41,443 nt of DNA from Phallusia fumigata. Taxonomy: Eukaryota; Chordata; Ascidiacea; Phlebobranchia; Ascidiidae. This document shows positions 22,171 to 34,700 of this stretch, one piece after another. A model generated the notes under the pieces. It was not told the DNA's origin. It did no database searches and saw nothing but the letters and a program-made list of their open reading frames with translations. Positions within the stretch are counted from its first letter, which is position 1, and each line of letters begins with the position of its first letter. Both the position numbers and the translations under genes were made by a program. The stretch covers positions 1-41,443 of the forward strand of contig QXVZ01013867.1 of assembly GCA_008931825.1 (NCBI GenBank). Direction: 5' to 3'.

Positions 22171-22551
22171 CTGTCAGATTTGGGGAACAGCGGTTAAATA
22201 TTGTTCACCTGGAGCCTGAGCTGCGGGTAGTTAGAAATAACGACATTATGCAATTATTTACAGCCTAATATGCGTGGTCCGTACGCGGATACTGGAATAA
22301 ATTTAGGGTAAGTACTGCAGCAGCAAAAGAGGTGTCAGAATTAACTCCGAAATAAAAGGCGACTGGAATAAAGTTTTATAGATTATTTTTATCATCAAAG
22401 AGCTGATCTGATCTCCGAAATATAAGGCTGATCTTTTTGGACGTTAATTTCGACACAAAGTGCAAACAGAGTCAGGACACTAGTTCTAAACAGCACTTCG
22501 AAAATATTGTTTGGGAAAATACAACTTAAACAATAAAATCTTGATTGCAAG

Positions 22552-22774
22552 TTAAAACGTGCCTGGTGTGCTTGAGTTAACGTGGGGGGATCCACCCGCT
22601 GCCCCCTGTCCTGGATGTTGGGGTGAATCTGGCTCCCTTTTCACGTCACCATCGCTGGTAATGATTTCCTCCCCATCCTCATTGAGAGGTTTGATCCCTA
22701 ACATCTTGTGGAGTTGGGTCGACGAGATTCCGAGAATCTTTTCAAGGTCGTTCACATACTTGTACACGTAGCGC
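22552..22774 (-). CDS. ETS gene exon 7: end of the ETS domain and C-terminus
   Basis: Acceptor TTTCTTCAG, exon from 22774. The split codon AG+G gives Arg and continues [15 protein letters not shown], the last beta strand and helix of the domain, comparable to RYVYRFVCDLQSLLG of ETS1. It then has [14 protein letters not shown], like the ELHAMLDVKPDADE end of ETS1, and a further ~30 polar residues to TAA at 22552-22554. The acidic end and stop make it a natural terminal exon. It may also be spliced internally to the downstream Q-rich exons. Confidence 0.9.
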
Positions 22775-25700
22775 CTGAAGAAACGAAAATGTCCGGGGTG
22801 AATTATAAAAATTGCGCGCTGAATTTAGCTCTCGTCATTTACGAGTAAGAGTAAGCAGTTGGAACTGAACAGCAATTCTTATGATAAATTCTTTGTAGTA
22901 ACCCTTTGAGTTTTTAGACTTATCAATTAGAAAAGATGAATTTGCGATATGACTTCCTGATAGTAAACCCATTGTTGTCCGCCACGAATTGCAGCATTAC
23001 TAGGTACTCCGTTTAACGTTTCGGCCTACTTTCCTAAAACCACAATAGGGAACGAGAATTGCATACATGCGTTGTTGCGCATACTCATGAAGACGAATTG
23101 TTTGCCGTAGCTGTTTTGTGGAAACAAGTTTTGTTTACTGTGAAAATTGTGACTAGCACATGATCAATTGAGATCAGCTCTTTCGCTGATGTAACTAACG
23201 CTAAATATTAAAATCCTCGCTGTAGACGGGGAAATTGTAAGCATTGTTTTGTCAGAAATAGCCGTTGTGAAACAACCCGGAATTCTTTAAACAACCTGTG
23301 AATGATTTTGAATCTAGAGAGCTACAATATAAGGATAATTCAAGGGACCAAAAGATTATCAAGTTATTTTAACTGGGTAAAAGTAATACATTTGTGGTTA
23401 AGAGCTCAGGAAAGTACGACCTTTTTAGTTCAAACCNACAATATAAGGATAATTCAAGGGACCAAAAGATTATCAAGTTATTTTAACTGGGTAAAAGTAA
23501 TACATTTGTGGTTAAGAGCTCAGGAAAGTACGACCTTTTTAGTTCAAACCGTCGCAAAGCACCAGTTACAAAATGGCTTTTTCCCAAACATTTTGCAAAA
23601 CAATACATCACTTCCAGGAATCAGGCACAAAATCTTTCATGCTAAGCAGGCGTGCGAAACGCATCGGCAAGTGACAAGATGTCGCGATATCCACGCGCCG
23701 CAACACATCCTCACAACGACCTCATTAGCAGGGGTTGCCCTTCACCACTTGGCACGTACAAAACTTGCGCAATCGCTGCAGGGTGACGTAACCTGCACCT
23801 GGCACGCCCTTAATCGACTGTAGTGAGTCGACGAACCTGGCTGGACATTTGACGATGATGTTTTTATCGTAGTAATATCGAATTCCGCGTGACAGCTTCT
23901 CGTAGGTCATCTTCGGTTTGTTTTTGCGCATTCCCCATCGCCTGCGAATGAAACGAACGTTACACATTCTGTCAAGTGGACAATGGAGTTAAAGAATGTT
24001 CAAACGGTGTAGTAATGACAAAGCGTTACAGGAAATTTTTCGCTGATACTAAACTGTGTAGCAAAATGAAGGTATTTCGGAAATTTGCGTCTCTTCTATG
24101 CTTGATGCAAATGCGGTAGCACTACATTACGTCAGTGCATAAGCAAATGTTGACAGTTACCTTGATTTTCGATTCAGTAAAATGGTGGATATAATACCGT
24201 CCAATCTTTATGTGAGGTAAGTTAAAAAACAGTTCTTTTTAGTCCGTTGTAATGTATACCCAAAAATTTTTAAAATGAATTCAAAAGCTTGAAATATTGT
24301 TTGTCCAACATATAAAAACCCCCCCACTCAAAAAACATGGTATACATTTTTCAATAACGCATCCGGTCTTTATTCTTGCCGTCAAATATTAATGTTGAAT
24401 GTCTACTTTGTTGAAGTTCAATCTAACGAATAAAACGCACTTGGCAACTTCGTCGGGTTCCTCCATTTTGAATTGCCAGTTTTCCCCCGTCCACTTGATT
24501 AAATGCTTGCACGTGGGGTCGCACAAGAGCTCAAGAAGGAATTGCCAAAGTTGAATTGGTCCGTTACCTTTATGAGCAAAATAAAAAAATACATGAACTT
24601 CAAATATAACAATTTGTTAATTTTACTCGATTAGTGTTTTTTTTCGAATTTGCCCAACTTTTCAAAGAATAAAATTTTTGTATCAACACGCTAATTAAAT
24701 GTTGTTTTTCACTGTGTAGTTATTTCACACTAACTTGCTTGAAAATGTATTATTCATAGCAATTATTTTTTATAGTGTACATAATGTACGTATTTTAACA
24801 CAGTATTAATAAATTGCAATGAAAGTGAGCCGATCATTAATTTTCATTCTAAAACGCATGCAAACATTCGCAGTTTAATGCTTGCACGAATATCTGTAAC
24901 CGCGCGGAAACATGCAAAACGCAAGGAGTGCAAATATTTTCTGATGTTTTTTCGCATTTTTCGCATCTCCCAAAGCGCGTGATATTTTACACTACTAAGA
25001 GTTCGAGTTTATAGTTACTTTTTACCTTTTAAAACCTGACAGAAGCACAATTGTGTGCCAACAGAGCAGTGATCACTTAACGACAAACGCTTAAACCCGG
25101 CATAATTTGAAGGACAACGACTAAGTATAAATACAAAGACGAAATGTTTTTAAAACGAACAAGAACCAGAAATCATTGGTCTGTTGGTCGATTTCACTGA
25201 AACTGGTCTGCCAATCCGCGTCAACAACTTGTCAAGCGCACAGCGGCTCGTCTGCTGCAGACCGAGTTTGCGGATTCCCAACTGGCTTACCACCGGTCGC
25301 ATAATGCCGTTTGCCTAAATTTTCTCGGTATATGTCCGGTCAGGCGAAGGTCTTTGTACTTTCCACAGGGACTTAAGCTCCGCATTCCGCCTTTGGATTT
25401 TACCCTGGGCGTTTCGCGTAGTTTTTTTTTTGCCTGCTGGTGCTGCGGTTGGCTAATACTCTATAAATAGAACGCGCGGGTGCGGCTACTCTTTCGTCCA
25501 TACTTCTAAAACTTGCGCTTATTTTCAAGCTCGATGTATTAAAATTCCTAACGCGTGTCCCAGGCTCACAGCAACAACGAAATTGTAAAAATTGGCTTGT
25601 TTTTTTTTTAAACGTAGCAAATTCTTTAGCCTTCGGCGCACGATGCTACTCATTTCAAAATATTTTATGTGGGTTCAGCTGCCGTGGTTTCAAGCCTGAT

Positions 25701-28700
25701 CTCCTTTCTAAACTTACGTTGGCTTGCCCAATGTGCGTTGGGCAAAAGTTCGAGGCTGTATATTTTTCGTAGGCTTAATTCGGCGTTGGCTCTGGGGGCA
25801 CACTTTTGGTTCAGGCGGATGACATCCCTGTATCTTGGACAAACAGGAACTTTCACAGGACAAAATCGCACATCTTTTTTACTAAATAAATTTTTACACG
25901 CCAAGTTTTTCCGATTTTTACAAAGTTGTCACGTCATGAAATTGGTAAAATTTACAAAGTTGTTGTTCATAAAACGAACGTAAGAATGTTTGTTTTTTTG
26001 CTGGTAATTTTTATTTCCGACGGGTAACATTTTTTATTACTGCAAATCAGTTTTGGTTTTTCGCCCAAACTACTCTCTATTTTGTCCTCCAATCAACATG
26101 TTTGTTTTTAATGTGTCTTTTTTTGCTAAATCATTGCAATATTGACCCAAACTGCTAAAACGTCAAACGTCAATTAAACATAATGGGTCCAACTGCACTC
26201 ATAGCTTATTACTAAAATTTTATGAAAAACGAAACCTTAACATAATAAGTAAGCGCAGACAATATAGGCAGCTGGACCAGGTTTGACGTTTTTAGCAGTT
26301 CGCGTTGATAATCTGCGAGTCAGCGAAATATGTGCAGTGGAATACTTATACAACGTGTCAACCGCTTTAAACTCTGGTGCTTGCGATTTAACGGGCAATT
26401 AAGTTGGTTGTGCAGCTGCAAAATTTACTTCTCGCAACTCGATGTAAACTTTATTCCAATAACGTGCTATCAGCAAAGTGCGGAAGAGGCAGAAGGGTCG
26501 CTGGGTGCGGCCGGGCTTCGATATGCCACCGAAAGAGCGCGTGTCAGAACGGTTGCGGTGCAAATTGAGTAGCGAGACAGGATATTTTCATTGCTTTGTC
26601 CGCGCTTTCGTCCGAAAACTCGCGCGACTTTACGAATCCTCACAAGCCGCATCCACCCAATATTCGCCGCGCAACCATCTTCAATTCCGCGAGTGCACGA
26701 ACCTCCGCCCGAACAGCGCGAAAGTCTTGGTATGTTGGGCCGAACAGCTGGCCTATGAGCCATGCCGTCAATACGCGCTCGTGGTTTGTTTGAAAGGATT
26801 TAAATGGCTGAATTTTGCAAAATTGCTTTCGTGTACCTCTACAGTATAGGACACGCAGTTAGTCTATATGTATTTACCCTTTTTCGCAACAAAAATGCGA
26901 TCCAATTACATCCAAACGCAGTGCTTTTCCAGCGCAACTGATCGAAAAATGTGGTGCGTGTAGATAGCTTCAAGCTATGAATTTTAAACGCCTTCTTTTT
27001 GCGCCCAAACTACTTCAGCCTTATTTTCAAAATGCATTTTTTGGACAATTTGGACAAGATCCAACGCCATTTTTTCGCGTGTTTCAAACGCATGGATCCA
27101 GCGTAGTAATTCAGCAGAAACTGGATATCACACAACGTCAAACATGTGCTGAAAATTACTGCGGCACATTTGTTACTTACCCGTGTAACCGGTGAGTTCC
27201 TGTATGTTGATAATCGGGTTGACAGTCACCGCCTCATCATGCAAGTGCGCGTTATCGTGTAGCCGCAGCTTTGCCCGCTCCGCGATGCTCTCTAGTGAGT
27301 TGCGATACTGACGGTTGAAAACGGCAGCGTGAGGAAATTTCCCCTGGCTAGTGGGCACAACGAGCGCCGATGCGCCGTCCAGAGGCATCATGCCCTGTTG
27401 AAGGGCTTGCTGGTACTGGAAATGCTCGCGGTTGTAGAATTCGGTCGCATGCAGCTCCGAATTGGTGAGGGGGTGCTGTGGGTAGTTTTGGGCCGAGGCC
27501 TCGGCGTACAGATACGGCATCGTCGGGTGACTTTCAGTGGGTGTCGAGCCCCGGTGGGCGTTGTAGTGGTGAGCTTCGGACAGCGCAGTGGTGTGCGGAA
27601 TCATTTTCAAGTCCGAGGTGCTCTGGGCCCCATTAAGTTGAGTGTACAGGCTCTCCCCGTGCGCAGCCGCGAGTTCCGCCTGAAATTCACTGACTGCTGC
27701 CGGGATAAGCTGCGACTGTGCGCCCTCATAGCCCGGGTACGCGTAGCCGGCGTAGCTTACAAACTGAGGGGTGCTGCTGCTGTTGGTGTACGTCGCGCAG
27801 CTTTCGCTTGTCTCGCCCAAACTGTTTCTGCGTAAAACAAGTTAAACTATGGTATGTGTATAAAAACAACAGTTTTTAAAACAGTGTTGGGATTTTTCAG
27901 ACCCTACCCATTGCCGTAGATTAATAGTCGCATCACGCTTTTCCTAATAGACACAACAATCCCCCCCACCACAAAACACAGAAATTTATGTTTTGTTGTT
28001 GAAACTTTAATGTGACACCCAAACTTTGATGTGAATTTATCAGACCCATGATGTGACAGCCATTGCCGTACATTGGTAACGTTTTACATTATAGACAAAA
28101 CATACTCCCCACCCACAAAACACATAAATTTATATTTTGCTGTTCAAACGTATACAACGATTCAGTAAAAGCAATCCGTCCCATGGCAGTGGGGTTACGC
28201 CGATCAGCAATCTGATTAAACGCCATTAATTTGACCACACCTTTTATTTGCGTCGGGCGAGTGGTGATGATGTGGTGTGGCGATGCTTCGCGAAAAAGGT
28301 CCCACCCCTGGGTCACGTGGCTGGACGGCATTGGGCTCCTTGAACACGTGATCTTCGGGTGCGGCGCTGGCTCCGAAGTTGTAGTAATGCTGCGCTGCTT
28401 CAGCACCGTTTAATTCAGCCGAGGCGGAGAACGAGGCCTAAAATTTGTGTAGGAGTTAAGGTACAAAATATCATTTTTTTAGCGACGACTAAGCGATTCG
28501 GAGTTATGTTGCGCCATGCACGGTGTAAAGTTGTGATTTGGTTTTGCAGGGTTGCATGACAGAGCTTTTGGTGATATTGCAGACAGCACTATAGTTACAC
28601 GCACAGCTTACACGTCTGTGCGTAAAAGTCAGTAATAAAAGTCTGTGTTACACGATTTCTTACAAAACGCTACAGCGTTTGACTACAAAGCATGCCGCAA

Positions 28701-31700
28701 AAGGCCCCATGGCATTTTCGCACTTCACAATCAGTAAAACAAGTCCGATGGTGACGCCAATAAACGTGCCGTATACCTGCCATGCAGCGGAAGGGTTATT
28801 AGAAAAAATTGAGTTTGTTGATGGTGCACCGCTTATTAGTGTATAGTTAATCACTGTTATTGCTTTGGCGCTGTTTGTATTGATTAAGAGGGGGCGACCC
28901 CGGATAAACTCGCTTCATCTTCATTGGTCATGTTCGTCGGGCGAGCAGGATGCACAGCTGACGGTTTTTGCCGACAAAGAAATGTCTTACGTGGTTGGTG
29001 GGTGATGTTCCCGCTGGTATTTGGTTGTACAACAAAACTGGTAAAATGTGTTTAAAGCCAACTTCGGGGGTTTTATTGATACCATTGTTTGGGGTGCAGA
29101 TGTTTTTGTACTGTGGCCAGTACTGGATAAGAGAAAGAGTACGGGTGTTTTTTCGTAGTTTCGTGTCTTTAAAAGCGGCATTAAAAGCATAACATTCACT
29201 AGTTTGGGTGATTGTAGAACAACTCTGGCTGATTAGCAATCAAGAAAGTTTTAAAACCCACCCAATTGTTAATTCTGTTTGCAGGTTTAGCCTTACATTA
29301 AAATTCCGGGGCTTCTGCGCTTACAGGGCAGATATCGCTAACATGTTCACCCAAAGGAACCCCTTTAATCGCTCTTTGCATCCGTTTTTCTCCCAACACG
29401 ACCCTCTTCCAGTGACGTCAACTGCCCAAACATCTTTCCTGGGGCGCCTACTTAACAACAAACTATGTCGCCCAGCACCGGCGACATTACATGGACGTAG
29501 GGCTCGTTTCCGTTTCCGAAACCCGGTGCGAAGTACGCACAAAATTGTCGCTTCCTTATGCGCAAGTTACCTGGCTCGAAACGCCCTGATTTATCGCGGA
29601 GTGTCGGTTTGGTGATGAAGGGAAACAGTTATGGAAACCGGTTGTGCGTCAACACGCAGGACGGAATACGGTAACTTCGTCGACGTACGCGTTTGCGTCA
29701 GTGTCGCTCTTCAATTACCTCAAGGTCTACAAGTTCCCGAGTGATATTTTGTCGTGCCGAATAACTGTTGCGTATCATTCAAATCACCATGTAACTAATT
29801 TGGAACAAATATTTCTTGATAATTTAAACTGACAAGCACAACGCTTGTTCCAGAAAAGTAGTCAAAACTAAGGGAAGAGCAGCTGCAGTGAATCAAACCA
29901 ACCGCAGTACAGCTATATTATAAATTTATTGCTTCGGGGATATGCTTCCAAACGGAGTCATGCTGCTCTGCAGTAGTTTTATCCCCTGGCCAGCCTCTGG
30001 CGATTTGTAATGATCGGTATTAAATCAGGGAGGTCGAATTTCTCGAGTAAACGTTTGGCTCGCGTTATAACAACCTAGCAAGGTGATACCAACACTACTG
30101 GGCACCGGCTTAATTCGCATGTACACCGGACGCAGGGAACAACTGATTAGAGGCGCTAAAAATAAAACCTGGCAGCGCTAAATGACAGCGAACGCGTGCG
30201 TTTGCAAGCCTGCAGGCCCCTTTTTGGCAAAGATGAAAGACTGGTGTATTTGCTATAGGCCCCAGACACCACCTGCTCATAAGCTTCTCCATGCCACCGT
30301 GCACCGCGCGACAAGAGGAAGTGATATAGCGCAAAGGTGAGTGCACAATGGCACAGCCGCGTTCATTCTACACGAACTCATTGTCTACACCTTGCTATAG
30401 TTAACTTGCTGCGCCCAAAAGGCTACGTAATGTGGGATATGACAGCAGAAATTATTACACGTGCACGCAACACAATTGCGCAATTACAACCGACATTGTG
30501 GCTTGCGAACTTTGAGATGAGCCATTTTATTGGTACGTCGAATGAATCTTATAGATGTAAGTGTATTTTGTTACCCCAATCGCGCGATTACAGCACAAGA
30601 AGTTTGTTTCACACACCTTTACAAGTATCCTAGCGCACAATGTCGTAACTGCAGCCTGTTGTTACCATTTCAAAAACCAACCACGTTAAGTGAATTGTTT
30701 TTCACGGATGGTATTCGTCGGCTTATGCCTTTACGCTTGGTCTCAAGGCGCAGTCAGTTAAAAATAGATGCGCCAAAGAACGACAGCTATGGTAAGGACG
30801 TATCTGTGTGTCATTAGCACATCAATGCATAAGTGGCACAGTTTCGCTGACGCAGGACAAACACACATTTCCACTGCCTTCGGTGCGCTACCAAAATAGC
30901 TGTAGTTGATCCTTGTGCGCGCACACCAGGCCATCGAACATTAAATTAGAAGTGATAATTATGGGTCGGTGGTAACATGGTAAACACCGTTCGGGATGAT
31001 TTTTAAATGCTAATCTGTATTTAGGAGAGGTTATAATGTCAAACATTCGCTACCCGGTATACCTTGGTATGCGACTTGTCATTCCCGTTTTAGGGTAGCA
31101 TTTAAATGCTATCGGTTAGTTTGTCGGGGTTGACGGCTGGTATGGGAGACAAATTACCAATAACACAAAGGGCCTGATTTGGTGCCCTGATATAGACTAC
31201 CATTTTACAACGTGCGACTAGCTCCGCATTTGCTTTGGTTTAAATCAGTTACATGCCATCTACACGCATTGGGTTATGTACCTGCGCGGCCTCTCCATCT
31301 GTCTGCTGAATCGGGATTCTTTGGTGAGCGCTGTGGAAGCCAAGTCTGTTTCCGGCCCACAGCGCCTCCACGTGGTCAGAGTAACCGGAATCGGATCCAG
31401 GACTGGACAGGGTGGCCGTACAACTTTGCCTCCACGCCGCTGCTGTAACAGAAACTATTTAATTATCCAAAATTCGCTTTGAAATCGGTTTGTTGTATTT
31501 ATTGATGCACTAGTTGGTTGTTTAGAATTACAAGAATGACTTCTTTTTTACAGGATGTTGTTTAAACGAAGTTTAATCTTCCGTAGATCATTTGTTAACA
31601 TCAAAAAGTTAAAGACTTTTTAAACCCTTTTAAAAAGTTAGTTAAGGTCAAAAATTTGCGACGGAAATTAGGCAAATTCGGGAAGAGAGACTGCCCGGAA

Positions 31701-34700
31701 TTGAGAAAAGTCAGCTGTAGCCTCCAAACACAACGTCCCATGTAAAGCTTGCTGTATGCGTCAGAGTCTCATGACTAGCTTGTAACCCGATCACAAATCA
31801 CTTATTTTTGCGTCTGATGTCATGTTCAGCTTACAAACGTTTGAGAATAGTCCAACAGATACTGTTTGATTTCAAAAATACCGTCAAACTAAACACCATC
31901 ACCTCATGTTTTCGCCCAATGCACCCTTAAATTCAAATTTGCATAGCGAAAGACCGTAGGTGTAAGCGGAAATTAAAATGGCGCATCCTCGATGACTCGC
32001 GCCATTTTGTTTCTTGGAAACCCGAAACGGGGATGTCCAACTGAGTACTGGCGACTTTGCCAGTTTTTATTGTTTCGCGTGTGACGCGAGGCAGCGGTGA
32101 CTCATACTAATTGATACCATAGTAAAAATAAAATCATTGTTTGTGTGCAAAACCAAAAGTAGGTTGCAAACACACGGAAATTGCCATACTTAACGAAGAC
32201 GCAGTTTGTTCTGTCAAAAATACGTGGTAATTGGTGTTTATTGTACACGAACAAAAAATCAATACAATAAGTTGGCAGGCTACTATTACATTTTTGTATA
32301 AAGGTACCATACTCTTTACCGTTTGATAAAAAAAATGAACTAACAAATGTGCTTAAAGCATATGTAATTTACATCGTAACGCTCTAGGTCATTTATCGCA
32401 AATCCTATATTTGTGGATAAAGGCATTATGTCTATTAATAGACCATGGACATTCGCCCTACAAAAACTTTGCCACAGAGCTAAACAACCTGCTAGCTTAC
32501 CGTATTCGGGACCTGAGAAACAAAACACTTTCGCTGGGGTCTCGGCGTTCTGGTGGTACAGATGCGATGCCATTCGAGTTTTGCGTTGCCGCTGACCAAA
32601 ACGATATGCCAGTGAATCTGTTTACAATTTACTAACCAACTAAACCACAGCAGAGCTGCATAATAACAAAAGACCGGATAACTTTCATTTCTTAACCAAA
32701 GGAAGTACTTGTATGGTTTCCAATTTAGTCGGAAGCGCGTAAGTACCTATGCCTTATTGTCATCAACCGTTATATTACAGATATCTTATCACATAGAGAA
32801 AACCCAAACACAAGTATCACATCATTAGCTGATAGTCGAACCAACCCAAATCAAAAACGAAATTTCCCTTTTCTGCGCTCAAATTTGCGTACAACGAAAT
32901 GCGAATTGCAGTCATCGTCCCCCTCTGCTCACAGTGTGGAAGCACGCTACAGTCTTGACGACACAGCGCTATTGCACTGGCAGATAAGGCAGGCAGGCCC
33001 CGAGCTTTTTTTGAAAACAAATCAGCGCCGCAGTCACATTAAACTATATACACAAGCACATTGCGCATCCTCCCGAACTCCTGCGAAATGCACAGGAAGA
33101 AGAGACCAGAAGACGAGCCCACTATAGGCTGGTTTCGTTAGCCCGTGCGTGATACAGCCTTCGTCCGAGCTGATCAGCAACTCAATTGGGACTAGTTTTT
33201 GGAAACTACCTGTGCCAGTAGCGTGTTAAAGTAACCTGAGTGTTTGCCCATGCCTAGCTGGTAGACGATTCCTATCTTGCGTTGGAGCGATTCGCCAAAT
33301 TATTACGGTTTCGGGCATACAGCCGGCTTGTGTAATTAGCCAGGCGAGGTTTGGTTTTTTAGAAAAGCGCTGATGCCGGATGACCGGTGCGCTAACCAAC
33401 GTATTCTAAAAGTTATCGGTCCGCGCGGCGGTTTGAACAATAAGCGGTGTGCGAGCACTTCCCATGGAAACGCTTGTGTTTGTTGCCACATCTAAACAAC
33501 CACGAGCGTTGTTGAACAATCATGAACAGTTTACGGCAATACTGTTTTGTGCATGAGTTCGACAACGCAATGTAACACCTATTAATGGCAACATAAACTA
33601 CCGTGGGGTGCAAAATCATTTGCTAACCAAGTACAGTTGTTAGCTCAAAAAGTATTCATCACAAGTATAACTTAATAATCATAAAGATAATATATACATC
33701 TCCATTCAAAAGTCCATCTGTAAGTTAGGAGCACAAAATAAGGACTTGAAAAGCAGCCTNCAAAAATACCGTCAAACTAAACACCATCACTTCAGGTTTT
33801 CGCCCAGTGCACCCTTGAGTTCAGATTTGCATAGCGAACGACCGTAGGTGTAAGCGGAAATCAAAATGGCGCATCCTCGATGACTCGCGCCATTTTGTTT
33901 CTTGGAAACCCGAAACGGGGATGTCCAACTGAGTACTGGCGACTTTGCCAGTTTTATTGTTTCGCGTGTGACGCGAGGCAACGGTGACTCATACTAATTG
34001 ATACCATAGTAAAAATAAAATCATTGTTTGTGAGAGCAAAACCAAAAGTAGGTTGCAAACACACGGAAATTGCCATACTTAACGAAGACGCAGTTTGTTC
34101 TGTCAAAAATACGTGGTAATTGGTGTTTATAGTACACGAACAAAAAATCAATAAAATAAGTTGGCAGGTTGCTATTACATTTTTTCAAAAAGGTACCATA
34201 CTCTTTACCGTTTGATAAAAAAATGAATAAACAAATGTGCTTAAAGCATATGTAATTTACATTGTAACGCTCTAGGTCGTTTATCGCAAATCCTATATTT
34301 GTGGATAAAGGCATTATGTCTATTAATAGACCATGTACATTCGCCCCACAAAAACTTTGCCACAGAGCTAAACAACCTGCTAGCTTACCGTATTCGGGAC
34401 CTGAGAAGCAAAACACTTTCGCTGGGGTCTCGGCGTTCTGGTGGTACAGATGCGATGCCATTCGAGTTTTGCGTTGCCGCTGACCAAAACGATATGCCAG
34501 TGAATCTGTTTACAATTTACTAACCAACTAAACCACAGCAGAGCTGCGTAATAACAAAAGACCGGATAACTTTCATTTCTTAACCAAAGGAAGTACTTGT
34601 ATGGTTTCCAATTTAGTCGGAAGCGCGTAAGTACCTATGCCTTATTGTCATCAACCGTTATATTACAGATATCTTATCACATAGAGAAAACCCAAACACA

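Noticed and set aside
23725..23836. Continuation of the ETS exon frame past the recognition helix
   Set aside because: The frame reads on by chance beyond the donor at 23837. Splicing to 22774 restores the conserved RYVYKYV strand, which the read-through lacks.
26470..26849. Overlapping frames of ~97-123 codons on both strands in an ETS intron
   Set aside because: GC-richer patch with both strands open and no recognisable motif.
34021..34461. A 146-codon minus frame in the second copy of the 1.9-kb duplication
   Set aside because: The same stretch in the first copy (32134-32573) is broken by small indels, so the frame is not maintained. Composition looks like AT-rich non-coding sequence.
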